Assembly (NCBI RefSeq): GCF_008693185.1
Contig: NZ_VXKN01000011.1
Location: forward strand, 1 to 64,000
From: Acinetobacter qingfengensis
Lineage (GTDB): Bacteria > Pseudomonadota > Gammaproteobacteria > Pseudomonadales > Moraxellaceae
Reading direction: 5' to 3'
Length of the DNA stretch: 64,000 nucleotides
Part shown: positions 32,701-41,616 of the stretch, piece by piece
Layout: each line of letters starts with the position of its first letter
How positions within the stretch are numbered: the first letter of the stretch is position 1
Position numbers and translations under genes: made by a program
The notes under the pieces: generated by a model
Seen by the model: only the letters and a program-made list of their open reading frames with translations
Databases searched by the model: none
What the model was told of the DNA's origin: nothing

Positions 32701-32765
32701 ACGATTTACAGCCAACAACTCAGGTGCGTATTGGGCAAGTTCTCACAGTACCAAATTCAAATTGA
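29709..32765 (+). CDS. mltD: MltD-like membrane-bound lytic transglycosylase with seven LysM domains
   Basis: The enzyme cleaves glycan strands to anhydro-muropeptides at the outer membrane. A lipoprotein signal ends in LSGC, with the Cys near residue 34. The SLT domain (about 130-290) contains LPVIESSYDP with the catalytic Glu, AAGLWQFIPSTGR and ASYNAGPGRI. A long Thr/Ser/Gln-rich linker follows, then seven LysM repeats from about residue 590 on, each Y-(T/V)-V-(x)-GD/GE...VGQ. E. coli MltD has two. ATG 29709 follows GGAAA; an upstream TTG is less likely. yejA starts 20 bases after its stop. Confidence 0.93.
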   Translation: MLKVTALAWQNVVNQTFKLSILTTALASIAVLSGCSTTQQNSQVSKSKNDLLDADSLNSLEDLLYATDMRAVESDRLLVLRYGDVWRRMTVGFKMNLSVYDPRIEAQRGWFISRQPYLDRLSARASRYLYYTVKEAERRGIPTELALLPVIESSYDPAATSSASAAGLWQFIPSTGRIYGLRQSDLYDGRRDVVESTRAAYEYLSSLYNQFGSWELALASYNAGPGRIQQAINRNKAAGLPTDYWSLKLPTETMNYVPRFLAVAQIIKTPERYGVHLPAIANRPHFREVAIPGSIDLNELSGLIGVSRGELYALNPAHRGNYTDPMAPGRILIPNEVNAAMDSKIARMKTMSGSGGLWAGTAAPPPVLTTSPSTARPVTSVSAQSATSVAVSRSQPTPQQTVVVNNTTKRTTPQGSQALAAFAANADVPSAPRLPVSITPARNVQQINIEPPISDAEKQVIIAQDDAKNAANIKTSQQENAAVARIVEPKPSDAERQQVIRELEQIAPKGTEIVDPLDGKIKLTAIQSSQSIADQKGEEVKLNYAYPKAVADAENRAHSEAIARNAGKPIVETQNEVVVVAPKGQRQVYTVQSGDTLLIVAQKYGLNWRDIAVWNQINPDNPLFVGTRLYLYNAKPLVSTNSPSAPAIKRPDRYTVKAGDSLTAIAQQFDVSLQDLAAWNNLAPTSNVRIGQRLTLNEPKNFKSANAGSSSISNTNRNTVATETYTVKRGEYLQMLAARYDMSINDLLTLNPDLNINSNLLVGQKIKVPKTQLKNTVASSNESSPSTTPKIKTMTYTVVAGDYLSSVATKYNISLSDLAALNNINLNTPIMVGQRLQVPATEQRPESYVAQNGDTLSSIARKFDLSVTELASYNYLKTTARVNRGMILKLQPQSKNTSTVAKKTEQKYDQPVTSQYKGDTETYVVQAGESLTALANRYQLSITDLAALNKLKSNTSLRVGQKIKVPKRTTSYKVKAGDNLTKLAQRYNVSLQQLAEMNDLQPTTQVRIGQVLTVPNSN

Positions 32766-32784
32766 TCGTATTTGGAGTATAAAA

Positions 32785-34638
32785 ATGGTGCAAGTGTCGC
32801 AGCGAGCCATGATTGTGGCTTGCTTGAGTACTGTATTTAGTGGATACCATTTAAGCTACGCTGTGCCACAAACTCTGAATTATATTAGTCTGGATGCAAA
32901 GCCACGTTATCATCAGGTTAATGCTTTTCCATTTGCTCATCCTAATGCTCCTAAAGGTGGCTATATTGCTTTTCCTGCAATAGGTACATTTGATAACTTC
33001 AATAGTATGAATGGCAAGGGTTCTGCGGCAGATGGTGTGCAGTATCTTTATGATGGTTTAATGAAAGATTCACCTGATGAACCCGGCGTAGCCTATCCAT
33101 TATTGGCCAAAAGTGTAACGTACGATCCGCAAAATCCAGCGTTTGCCGTATTTCATTTGAATCCAGAAGCAAAATTCAGCGATGGCAGCCCAGTGACTGC
33201 ACGTGACGTTGTTTATACTTTTAATAAAATCTTGAATGAAGGCGCTCCTGGAATTCAGATTTATTTTTCCGGCATTGCCAAAGTTACAGCCTTAAATCGT
33301 TATGATGTACGTTTTGATTTTAAAGGAAAAGATAATAAAGAATTACCATTAATTGTCGCTTCAGTATCTATTTTTTCTGAAAAAGATCTTAAAAATAAAG
33401 ATTTTTCACGAGTTACCTTACAAGCACCGCTAGGAAGTGGTCCTTATACTGTAAAACAGATTAATCCTGGGCGCAGCATTATTTATCAGCGTAATCCTCA
33501 ATATTGGGCGAAAGATCTTCCCATAAATCGAGGTGCCTATAATTTTGATCAAATACGTTATATTTATTATCGTAATCTGGAAATTGCCTTTGAGGGATTT
33601 AAAACTGGCCAATATACTTTACATACTGAATATTCTGCCAGACGTTGGATGACGGAATATAATTTCAATGCAATGAATGCAGGCTTAATTAAAAAAATTG
33701 AATATCATCACAGGAATCCAATTGCCACGCAAAGTTTGTCACTTAATACGCGGCATACACCACTCAATGATATTTTTTTCCGACAGGCATTGAGTTATGC
33801 CTATGATTTTGAATGGCAAAATAAAGCACTTTTTTATGGAAAGTATAAACGACTTCAAAGCTACTTTGATAACAGTGAACTGGCCGCAACTGGAATGCCA
33901 TCTTCAGATGAACTTAAAGTTTTAAAACCGTATTTACCCCAACTTAGTGCCTTGGAAAAATATGGTGTGATGATTGATTGGCGTTATCCTGTTTCAGATG
34001 GCAGTGGTTTTAATCGCGATAATTTACTGACAGCCAGACGTATTTTGCTACAGCGTGGTTATCGTTATAATGCAAAAGGACAGTTACTGGATAAAAATCA
34101 CCAACCTATTCGACTTGAATTATTGATTACACAAGACAGTCTAAAACGCACTTTGATGCCATTCGTACGTAATTTAAAACGATTAGGAATTCAACTGGAT
34201 GTACGTCAGGTGGATTCCTCTCAATATTTGGAACGTATGCGTAATTACGATTACGACATTATTCCCAATTTATTACCGCAATCACTTAACCCGGGAAATG
34301 AACAAGCACGATTTTGGACAACTGAATCGGCGAATCAACCGGGAAATTACAACTATCCGGGCATTAAAAGCCCAGTCATTGATGCAGTGGTACAACAATT
34401 AATTAATGCAAAAAATCGTGACGAACTAATCACATATACCAGAGTATTGGATCGCTTGTTACGTGCGGGTTTTTATGAAATTTTAACCTATGGTAAGGAT
34501 GCTGAGTGGTATGCCTGCTGGGATATGTATGAACAACCATCAACAACGCCACAGCTTGTGATTGGCTTGGATTATTGGTGGGTTAATCCACAAAAAGCGC
34601 AAAAAATTACCCAGTATATTCAGCGCAAACCGTCTTAA
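32785..34638 (+). CDS. yejA: YejA-type extracellular solute-binding protein
   Basis: A 617-residue family 5 binding protein with a Sec signal (AMIVACLSTVFSGYHLSYA). Segments NAPKGGYIAFPAIGTFDNFN, YDGLMKDSPDEPGVAYPLLA, SDGSPVTARDVVYTFNKIL and GSGPYTVKQINPGRSIIYQR are typical of YejA. The start at 32785 has GGAG 9 bases upstream. It delivers oligopeptides, and in other bacteria microcin C or muropeptides, to YejBEF. The gene follows mltD by 20 bases with no terminator between, which points to co-transcription. Confidence 0.92.
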   Translation: MVQVSQRAMIVACLSTVFSGYHLSYAVPQTLNYISLDAKPRYHQVNAFPFAHPNAPKGGYIAFPAIGTFDNFNSMNGKGSAADGVQYLYDGLMKDSPDEPGVAYPLLAKSVTYDPQNPAFAVFHLNPEAKFSDGSPVTARDVVYTFNKILNEGAPGIQIYFSGIAKVTALNRYDVRFDFKGKDNKELPLIVASVSIFSEKDLKNKDFSRVTLQAPLGSGPYTVKQINPGRSIIYQRNPQYWAKDLPINRGAYNFDQIRYIYYRNLEIAFEGFKTGQYTLHTEYSARRWMTEYNFNAMNAGLIKKIEYHHRNPIATQSLSLNTRHTPLNDIFFRQALSYAYDFEWQNKALFYGKYKRLQSYFDNSELAATGMPSSDELKVLKPYLPQLSALEKYGVMIDWRYPVSDGSGFNRDNLLTARRILLQRGYRYNAKGQLLDKNHQPIRLELLITQDSLKRTLMPFVRNLKRLGIQLDVRQVDSSQYLERMRNYDYDIIPNLLPQSLNPGNEQARFWTTESANQPGNYNYPGIKSPVIDAVVQQLINAKNRDELITYTRVLDRLLRAGFYEILTYGKDAEWYACWDMYEQPSTTPQLVIGLDYWWVNPQKAQKITQYIQRKPS

Positions 34639-34661
34639 TCACAAAATCAAAGGAAGACAAG

Positions 34662-35732
34662 ATGGGCACATATATCGCCAAACGTTTGCTGCTGATGATT
34701 CCAACCTTATTGGTGATTTTGCTGATTAATTTTGCCATTGTACAAATCGCTCCGGGTGGTCCTGTTGAACAGGCAATTTACCGAGCTGAAACCATGAAAG
34801 GTATGGGAAATAAAATTAGTGGGGCAGAAACCATGAGTCCTGATGCAAATTATCAGGGTGCAAGAGGATTATCGCCTGAAATGATCGATCAAATCAAACA
34901 TCAGTATGGTTTTGATCAACCTGCGTATTTACGTTTTTTGACCATGCTCAAAGGCTATCTTAGACTGGATTTTGGCAATAGTTTTTTTAAGGATAAGCCG
35001 GTTATTGACTTGATTAAAGATAAACTGCCTGTGAGTGTCTCTTTAGGCTTATGGAGTTTTTTACTTATTTATCTAATTTCAATTCCACTTGGAATTAAAA
35101 AAGCACGAGCAGATGGATTACTGATAGACAAAACCACATCATTATTATTAGCAATTGGTTATGCAGTACCCACATTTGTATTTGGTGTTTTATTGATTGT
35201 ATTTTTTGCTGGAGGAAGCTACTGGCAGTGGTTTCCGTTACAGGGATTAATTTCAGATAATTTTAGTGATTTAAGCTTTTGGGGTAAAATCAAGGATTAT
35301 TTCTGGCACATGACTTTACCGATTCTTACAATGGTGCTGGGCGGATTCGCCAGTTTGACTTATCTCACCAAATATTCTTTTATGGAAGAATTAAGCAAGC
35401 AATATGTACTTGCTGCCCGTGCCAAGGGATTGAGTGAAAATCGTGTCTTGTACCGGCATGTATTCCGCAATGCCATGTTGATTGTTATTGCAAGTTTACC
35501 TGAAGCTTTGGTTGGGATTTTCTTTGTCGGCAATCTGTTTGTGGAGATTATTTTTAATCTGGATGGTTTGGGCTTACTTGGATTTGAAGCTGTTACTCAA
35601 CGGGATTATCCGGTTATTTTTGGCACTTTATTTATTTTTACTTTGCTGGGACTAATTCTAAGGTTGATCAGTGATGTGATTTATCAATGGATTGATCCGC
35701 GTATTGATTTTGAATCCCGGGGAGCAAAATAA
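34662..35732 (+). CDS. yejB: ABC permease YejB
   Basis: The 356-residue inner-membrane permease begins MGTYIAKRLLLMIPTLLVIL and has six predicted helices and the binding-protein-dependent transport (EAA) loop YVLAARAKGLSENRVLYRHV, with FRNAMLIVIASLPEAL. It carries the long YejB-type insertion after the first helix (GAETMSPDANYQGARGLSP). AAAGGAAG lies before the start. Its stop overlaps the yejE start by one base (TAATG), so translation is coupled. Confidence 0.94.
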   Translation: MGTYIAKRLLLMIPTLLVILLINFAIVQIAPGGPVEQAIYRAETMKGMGNKISGAETMSPDANYQGARGLSPEMIDQIKHQYGFDQPAYLRFLTMLKGYLRLDFGNSFFKDKPVIDLIKDKLPVSVSLGLWSFLLIYLISIPLGIKKARADGLLIDKTTSLLLAIGYAVPTFVFGVLLIVFFAGGSYWQWFPLQGLISDNFSDLSFWGKIKDYFWHMTLPILTMVLGGFASLTYLTKYSFMEELSKQYVLAARAKGLSENRVLYRHVFRNAMLIVIASLPEALVGIFFVGNLFVEIIFNLDGLGLLGFEAVTQRDYPVIFGTLFIFTLLGLILRLISDVIYQWIDPRIDFESRGAK

Positions 35733-36745
35733 TGTCGCCACTGATACAACAAGCTGTACAGCGATTAAGAAAAAATCGACTAGGTATGGGATGTATCATT
35801 ATTTTTTTCCTAATTTTTATATTGTCGATGGCAGTAGAATTGGTTGCTAATGATAAACCAATCATGGTGTCTTATCAGAATCATTGGTATTTTCCGGTAT
35901 TTAAACAGTATCCTGAAACCACATTTGGTGGGGTATTTGAAACAGAAACAGATTATAAAGATCCGGTTGTACAACAATTGATTCATCAACATGATGGCTG
36001 GATGCTTAATCCGTTGATTGCATTTTCTTATGATACACCGAATTTACAACTGGCTGTTCCTGTACCATCACCACCAACTGCCCAAAACTGGCTAGGGACA
36101 GATGATCAGGGACGTGATGTTCTGGCACGTGTCTTATATGGATTAAGAATTTCTCTATTGTTTGGATTATGTTTAACCTTTGCTTCTGCAATATTGGGTA
36201 TTATTGTTGGTGCTATTCAGGGATATTATGGTGGCTGGATTGATCTGTCAGGTCAACGCATATTGGAAGTTTGGGGTGGCTTACCACAATTATTTATGGT
36301 CATTATTTTGGTCAGTATGTTTACACCTAATGTGTATTGGTTATTTTTGATTATGTTATTTTTTGGCTGGACAGCGTTGGTTGGATTGGTGCGGGCAGAA
36401 TTTTTACGCGCTAGAAACTTTGACTATGTGCGGGCTGCTCGTGCGTTAGGTACGCCTGATCATCGTATCATTTTTAGACATATTTTGCCCAATGCTTTAA
36501 GTTCTAGTTTATCGCAATTGCCATTTATTTTGACTGCTAACATCACGGCGCTGACAGCATTGGATTTTCTTGGATATGGTTTACCTCCTGATGTACCATC
36601 ACTGGGTGAATTGCTGGAACAAGGAAAAAATAATTTAAATGCACCGTGGTTAGCACTTTCCGGATTTTTTAGCTTGGCAATTGTATTGTCATTATTGATT
36701 TATATCGGGGAGGCATTGCGCGATGCATTTGACCCAAAACGATAA
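35732..36745 (+). CDS. yejE: ABC permease YejE
   Basis: The 337-residue second permease subunit. The first helix (GMGCIIIFFLIFILSMAVEL) is followed by a periplasmic stretch unique to YejE (SYQNHWYFPVFKQYPETTFG) and then the core with TDDQGRDVLARVLYGLRISL and the EAA loop YVRAARALGTPDHRIIFRHI. It overlaps yejB by one base and yejF by 23 bases. With YejB it forms the channel for peptides delivered by YejA. Confidence 0.94.
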   Translation: MSPLIQQAVQRLRKNRLGMGCIIIFFLIFILSMAVELVANDKPIMVSYQNHWYFPVFKQYPETTFGGVFETETDYKDPVVQQLIHQHDGWMLNPLIAFSYDTPNLQLAVPVPSPPTAQNWLGTDDQGRDVLARVLYGLRISLLFGLCLTFASAILGIIVGAIQGYYGGWIDLSGQRILEVWGGLPQLFMVIILVSMFTPNVYWLFLIMLFFGWTALVGLVRAEFLRARNFDYVRAARALGTPDHRIIFRHILPNALSSSLSQLPFILTANITALTALDFLGYGLPPDVPSLGELLEQGKNNLNAPWLALSGFFSLAIVLSLLIYIGEALRDAFDPKR

Positions 36746-38309
36746 GCATACGCCATTACTGGATGTTCAGCATTTATCTATTACTACTGAGCAGCAAACG
36801 CTATTACAGAATTTAAGTTTTCGTTTATATGCAGGACAAACTCTGGCTTTGGTTGGGGAGAGTGGTTCCGGAAAATCTATTACCAGTTTGGCAATTTTAG
36901 GGTTATTACCCGATCAACTGAAAATTTCAGGACAGGTCAAGTTTGTAGGGCGTGATTTACTGCAATGTAATGTACAGGAGCTAACTCAAATCCGGGGCAA
37001 GAAAATTGCTATGATTTTTCAGGAGCCAATGACAGCATTAAATCCCTTGCATCGTGTTGAACATTTGATTGGTGAAACCTTGCGCTTAAATGGCATGTCT
37101 AAAGCCGCAGTTCGACAAAAAGTTCTAGATTTACTTCAGGATGTTGGCTTAAGTGATGCGGAAGAAAAGTTGAAACGCTATCCGCATCAATTGTCTGGTG
37201 GGCAGCGACAACGTGTGATGATTGCTATGGCGCTGGCTCAGGAACCTGATGTTTTAATTGCTGATGAACCAACGACAGCATTAGATGTCAATTTACAAGT
37301 CCAAATTCTTGATTTACTTAAGACATTGCAACAACAACGGCAAATGGCCATGTTGTTAATTAGTCATGATTTAAATTTGGTACGTCGATATGCTGATCAA
37401 GTTATGGTATTACAACAGGGTCAATTGATCGAACAGGGCGATATCGCTAGAGTTTTCGCACATCCAGAACAGGATTATACTCGACTTCTGCTTAATCAGG
37501 ATTTTGGACAGGCATTGGCTTATCGTCCGGATGCATTGGCATTACTTGAACTACAAGATCTTCAAGTACGGTTTCCAATTAAATCCGGAATATTTAATCG
37601 CACTCATGCATACTTTACTGCATTACACCCACTTAGCTTAACACTTCAGCAAGGACAATCCATTGGTATTGTTGGAGAAAGTGGCTCAGGCAAAAGTACA
37701 TTAGCATTGGCCGTTACGCGGTTAATTGAAAGTACAGGACAGATTCAGTTAAATGATATACGTTTGGATCAATATAACGAAAAACAACTTAGACCTTATC
37801 GACAATATATTCAAATTGTCTTTCAGGATCCGTTAAGCAGTTTAAATCCTCGTTTAAATGTGGCTCAGTTGATTGGTGAAGGATTACAACTCCAAGGACT
37901 TAGCAAGTTACAAATTCAGCAAAAAGTATTGCAAACATTGACTCAGGTCGAGTTACCGGAAGCATTTGCCCAGCGTTACCCACATCAATTATCTGGCGGC
38001 CAACGCCAACGCGTTGCGCTGGCTCGTGCCTTAATTTTGCAGCCGAAAGTCATTATTCTGGACGAACCAACATCAGCACTGGATCGTAGTACACAACAAT
38101 CTATTGTTAAATTATTACGTGATTTACAACAGAAATTTCAGCTCAGTTACTTATTTATCAGTCATGATTTGGCTGTGGTCAGAGCATTGTGTCAACATAT
38201 TCTGGTCTTACATCATGGTCAGGTGATGGAATTTCAAAGGACAGAACAATTATTTGAGCAACCCAAAACAGCATATACTCAGGCATTACTGGATGCCAGC
38301 TTATTGTAA
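36723..38309 (+). CDS. yejF: ABC ATPase YejF, two nucleotide-binding domains
   Basis: A 528-residue protein with two fused ABC domains. Walker A motifs are GESGSGKSITS (about 46-56) and GESGSGKSTLA (about 317-327). Signatures LSGGQRQRVMIA and LSGGQRQRVALA and Walker B ADEPTTALD and LDEPTSALD are intact. It powers the YejBE permease. The start lies inside yejE, preceded by GGGGAGG. The yejABEF order matches E. coli, where the transporter imports microcin C. Confidence 0.95.
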   Translation: MHLTQNDKHTPLLDVQHLSITTEQQTLLQNLSFRLYAGQTLALVGESGSGKSITSLAILGLLPDQLKISGQVKFVGRDLLQCNVQELTQIRGKKIAMIFQEPMTALNPLHRVEHLIGETLRLNGMSKAAVRQKVLDLLQDVGLSDAEEKLKRYPHQLSGGQRQRVMIAMALAQEPDVLIADEPTTALDVNLQVQILDLLKTLQQQRQMAMLLISHDLNLVRRYADQVMVLQQGQLIEQGDIARVFAHPEQDYTRLLLNQDFGQALAYRPDALALLELQDLQVRFPIKSGIFNRTHAYFTALHPLSLTLQQGQSIGIVGESGSGKSTLALAVTRLIESTGQIQLNDIRLDQYNEKQLRPYRQYIQIVFQDPLSSLNPRLNVAQLIGEGLQLQGLSKLQIQQKVLQTLTQVELPEAFAQRYPHQLSGGQRQRVALARALILQPKVIILDEPTSALDRSTQQSIVKLLRDLQQKFQLSYLFISHDLAVVRALCQHILVLHHGQVMEFQRTEQLFEQPKTAYTQALLDASLL

Positions 38310-38479
38310 ATCCATTATTTGCTTATCCGATAGAATAATTTGGTTGAAGCTTGCCCCAATAGAAATTGTAAATGTTTAAAATCATGTAAAATTTACTGTC
38401 AATCACTATTCAGCAGTTTCGTTGATGCGTTATGATATTCGCCTATCGTGCTTTATTTTAAATGTTGATCTTGGATTTG
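38310..38479. promoter_or_regulatory. Upstream region of the copper cluster
   Basis: This 170-base region between yejF and the His/Cys-rich protein should hold the promoter of the copper genes. CTTGCCCCAATAG (38349-38361) is faintly like half of a copper-responsive operator, but no palindrome is clear. Confidence 0.25.
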
Positions 38480-38944
38480 ATGCTAAAATTATCTGTCAGT
38501 CGCCAATTGATAAGTTTAATCATCATGTTTTTTATGATGATAACGAGTCATGTCAGTTCAGCAATGACTCATCAATACTTGACTACTCATCTGATCAGCA
38601 CCCAATCTGAACATATAGAAACCCTTAATCATCATGATATGCTTCATATTGCACAGTCTATCCAAAACTGCCATGAGCAGCAGCGACACTCTCAATATCA
38701 GCATTCCCAACATACCAACATTTGTATGGATGAGTTGACGATCAATGATCAGCAGCATACGCAATATCACTGTCAGGATTGTAGTTCATGGCATTGTAGC
38801 AGTAGTTCTTATGTATTGTTGAATCAGTCTGTTTTATCTGCACCGAATCAATCAGCCAGTTTTGAAACCACATTAAACGTGTTGTATCAGTTTAATCGTA
38901 CTACATACATTTCCTCTCCATTGCTGCGCCCACCTAGAGTTTAA
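38480..38944 (+). CDS. His/Cys-rich exported protein in front of copA
   Basis: The 154-residue protein has a signal segment (QLISLIIMFFMMITSHVSSA) and then a polar, His-rich body: HIETLNHHDMLHIAQSIQNC, EQQRHSQYQHSQHTNICMDE and the Cys/His cluster QYHCQDCSSWHCSSSS. The C-terminal part (FNRTTYISSPLLRPPR) is like short CopL/DUF2946-type proteins found before copA genes. A role as periplasmic copper binder or regulator is likely but not shown. I chose ATG 38480 (TTGGA upstream). ATG 38462 would add six residues. It lies 50 bases before copA. Confidence 0.6.
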   Translation: MLKLSVSRQLISLIIMFFMMITSHVSSAMTHQYLTTHLISTQSEHIETLNHHDMLHIAQSIQNCHEQQRHSQYQHSQHTNICMDELTINDQQHTQYHCQDCSSWHCSSSSYVLLNQSVLSAPNQSASFETTLNVLYQFNRTTYISSPLLRPPRV

Positions 38945-38994
38945 AGCTTTAAAAAATCTTTAATTTTTTAGACTTTATTTTAGGAAAAATCATC

Positions 38995-40728
38995 ATGAAA
39001 TCGATCATGCCATATTTATTGGCAGCTTTTGCATTGTGTTGGACGCAGCTTATTTTTGCTCAGACAAAGGAATATCATCTGATTATTGATGAGAGGAATG
39101 TCAATATTAATGGTAAATTCAGCAAAAAATTAACAGTAAATGGACAATTTCCTGCACCTACTTTGACATTTGAAGAAGGGGATGAGGCTGTCATTGTTGT
39201 TCATAATCATTTAAGTAAGGAAGAAACCGCCTTACATTGGCATGGCTTATTACTACCTGCGGTCATGGATGGCGTCCCTGGACTCAGTGGATTTAAGGGA
39301 ATTCCTGCGCATGGACAATTTACCTATCGTTTTAAAATTCGGCAAAATGGTACCTATTGGTATCATGCACATAATAAAGCACAGGAACAAGATGGACTGT
39401 ATGGGGCATTTATTGTTTATCCTAAAGGTAATATACCTTTAACTGCCCAAGAAAAAACACAACAGGATTATGTGGTGATGTTATCCGAATTTCATCCGAG
39501 TTCGGGGCAGAAAATCATGAATAATCTGAAAAAATCAGCAGAATATTATCAAAACCAGCGAGAAACTTTTGGAGATGTTTGGCAACAGTTCCGTCACCAA
39601 GGCATTCAAAAAACATGGCAAGATCGTAAAATGTGGAATCAGATGCGAATGTTAAAAACCGATTTATCTGATGTCACAGGTTACACATTTTTAACCAATG
39701 GGAAAACCTCTAAGCAAAACTGGACAGGTACATTTAATTCTGGTGATAAAATTCGTTTGCGTTTTATCAATGCTTCGGCCATGTCATTTTTTGATGTACG
39801 TATTCCCAATCTAAAAATGACGGTTGTGAGTGCTGATGGGCAACCAGTCAAACCAGTGAATATCGATGAATTTCGCATTGGAACCGCGGAAACTTATGAT
39901 GTGCTGGTAGAACCTAAGCAAAATCAGTATCAAATTCAAGCAGAATCCATTGACCGAAGTGGATTTGCATTGGCGACTTTACTGGCAAAAAATACACAAT
40001 TTAAACCTCAACCAGAACCAATACATCGTCCACGTGCGCTATTAAGTATGGAGGATATGCCGATGTCAGAGATCTCACACCAGCAACATACAGCAATGCA
40101 GCATGCCGAGATTTCAACACAAAAAATGGCGATGTCTGAATCAGTGAGCCAGCATGAAATGCGTCAGATGATGAGCAATCATGAGCAAATGCATACTGAG
40201 AAAAATTCTGTACAAGGCTGGAGTAATGCTTCAACTCCACAAGGTTTGATTGCCTTAAAATATTCAGATCTACAATCTTTAGATTCACAGCAAGATTTAA
40301 GAATACCAGAGCAAACCATTGAAATCCGTCTTGGTGGATCGATGGAACGTTATTTATGGACAATAAATGGTAAAAAATACAGTCAGGCACAGCCATTACA
40401 AGTCAAATATGGCGAACGTGTACGTTTAAAATTTATTAATGACAGCATGATGGCACACCCAATGCATTTACATGGCATGTTCGTACAGCTTGAAAATGGA
40501 CAAAAAATAGAAAATTTACCAAATAAACATACGGTGATTGTACCGCCAAACAAAACGGTTAGTGTGTTATTAACTGCTGATGAATTAGGGGAATGGGCAT
40601 TGCATTGCCATCTTCTTTATCACATGACCTCAGGCATGATGACTAAACTCGTGGTTGCACAGGTCGATCCTGCTCAACAACCAGCAGTTATCGCATTACC
40701 GCAGGGAGAACATCATGTACATCACTAA
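38995..40728 (+). CDS. copA: Multicopper oxidase CopA (copper resistance)
   Basis: Periplasmic CopA oxidises or sequesters Cu(I). All four copper-ligand clusters are present: ALHWHGLLLP, YWYHAHNKAQEQDGLYGAF, AHPMHLHGMF and WALHCHLLYHM. Between the second and third cupredoxin domains lies a Met/His-rich stretch (MEDMPMSEISHQQHTAMQH onward, about residues 350-400), the usual copper-loading region. The N-terminus MKSIMPYLLAAFALC is a Sec-type signal with no twin arginine, whereas most CopA proteins use Tat. GGAAAAATC lies before the start. It overlaps copB by 14 bases. Confidence 0.93.
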   Translation: MKSIMPYLLAAFALCWTQLIFAQTKEYHLIIDERNVNINGKFSKKLTVNGQFPAPTLTFEEGDEAVIVVHNHLSKEETALHWHGLLLPAVMDGVPGLSGFKGIPAHGQFTYRFKIRQNGTYWYHAHNKAQEQDGLYGAFIVYPKGNIPLTAQEKTQQDYVVMLSEFHPSSGQKIMNNLKKSAEYYQNQRETFGDVWQQFRHQGIQKTWQDRKMWNQMRMLKTDLSDVTGYTFLTNGKTSKQNWTGTFNSGDKIRLRFINASAMSFFDVRIPNLKMTVVSADGQPVKPVNIDEFRIGTAETYDVLVEPKQNQYQIQAESIDRSGFALATLLAKNTQFKPQPEPIHRPRALLSMEDMPMSEISHQQHTAMQHAEISTQKMAMSESVSQHEMRQMMSNHEQMHTEKNSVQGWSNASTPQGLIALKYSDLQSLDSQQDLRIPEQTIEIRLGGSMERYLWTINGKKYSQAQPLQVKYGERVRLKFINDSMMAHPMHLHGMFVQLENGQKIENLPNKHTVIVPPNKTVSVLLTADELGEWALHCHLLYHMTSGMMTKLVVAQVDPAQQPAVIALPQGEHHVHH

Positions 40729-41563
40729 AAATATTGAACAAACAATGCTATTTTCTACAGTCATTACATTATTTCTGTCCAGTCCAGTGAGTGCGCAAGA
40801 TATGATGCAACATGATCATTCCATGCATACTCAGCATGAACAGATCGTGGATATGTCACAAGCAGAATCTAAGCAACAGAAAAATACCAGATCCTTCAGT
40901 TCAGATTCACAGCAAATACATCAACATTTACACGGTAATGAAATTTATCAAGCCACTACATTACAAAATCAATGGCTGTGGAATGGGACAGATCATGGTT
41001 TATTACAATCTGAATTAAAAAGCTGGATAGGTACAGATGAGAACAAACTGTTTATTCAAGGTCATTTAAATAAAACCGAATCGGTGCAATCACATTATGA
41101 TATAGCCTTATTATATAGTCATTATCTTGCTGAATTCTGGGACATACAAATAGGATTTAAATATCAGAATAATCTTGATTTAAAACAGGATGATGGCTTA
41201 TTGGTAATGGGTTTGCACGGCTTAGCGCCTTATTTTTTTGAAACTGATCTAAGTTTTGCTGTCAGTGATCAACAGAGTCAGTTGAATCTGGAAACATCAC
41301 GAGATTTTTTGTTTACACAGAAATTGATTAGTCAGCCTTATTTAAATGTAACGCTTATATTAAATGATAAGCAAAAAATTGCACGTAAAACAGGATTAAG
41401 TGAATTGCAAAGTGGTATTCAGACACGCTATGAAATTAACAAAACAGTGATGCCTTTTGTTGATATTTCTTATCGTTATGACAAAGGTTATAAAACATGG
41501 ATTGATCAGGATCATGCACAAGATGGCATGTATTATGGTTTAGGTTTGAGCCTTAAATTTTAG
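40715..41563 (+). CDS. copB: Copper resistance outer-membrane protein CopB
   Basis: The 282-residue protein has a signal (TVITLFLSSPVSAQ), a short Met/His-rich segment (DMMQHDHSMHTQHEQ) and a C-terminal beta barrel (QNQWLWNGTDHGLLQSELKS, YDIALLYSHYLAEFWDIQIG, FVDISYRYDKGYKTW) ending in the outer-membrane-type aromatic residue LSLKF. ATG 40715 follows GGGAGA and lies inside the end of copA, a classic coupled pair. The barrel binds copper at the outer membrane. The family usually runs 250-330 residues. Confidence 0.9.
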   Translation: MYITKNIEQTMLFSTVITLFLSSPVSAQDMMQHDHSMHTQHEQIVDMSQAESKQQKNTRSFSSDSQQIHQHLHGNEIYQATTLQNQWLWNGTDHGLLQSELKSWIGTDENKLFIQGHLNKTESVQSHYDIALLYSHYLAEFWDIQIGFKYQNNLDLKQDDGLLVMGLHGLAPYFFETDLSFAVSDQQSQLNLETSRDFLFTQKLISQPYLNVTLILNDKQKIARKTGLSELQSGIQTRYEINKTVMPFVDISYRYDKGYKTWIDQDHAQDGMYYGLGLSLKF

Positions 41564-41577
41564 TTATCTTTGATATG

Positions 41578-41609
41578 CAAAATGGCTTCCAGTTTCGGAA
41601 GCCATTTTT
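41578..41609. terminator. Bidirectional terminator between copB and gcvH
   Basis: AAAATGGCTTCC (41579-41590) pairs with GGAAGCCATTTT (41597-41608) around AGTTTC, with A and T runs on the two sides. Confidence 0.88.
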
Positions 41610-41616
41610 ATGTTAT

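Noticed and set aside
29709..32765. Tandem repeat array in mltD
   Set aside because: The repetition is at protein level (LysM domains); the DNA copies are too diverged for a functional DNA repeat.
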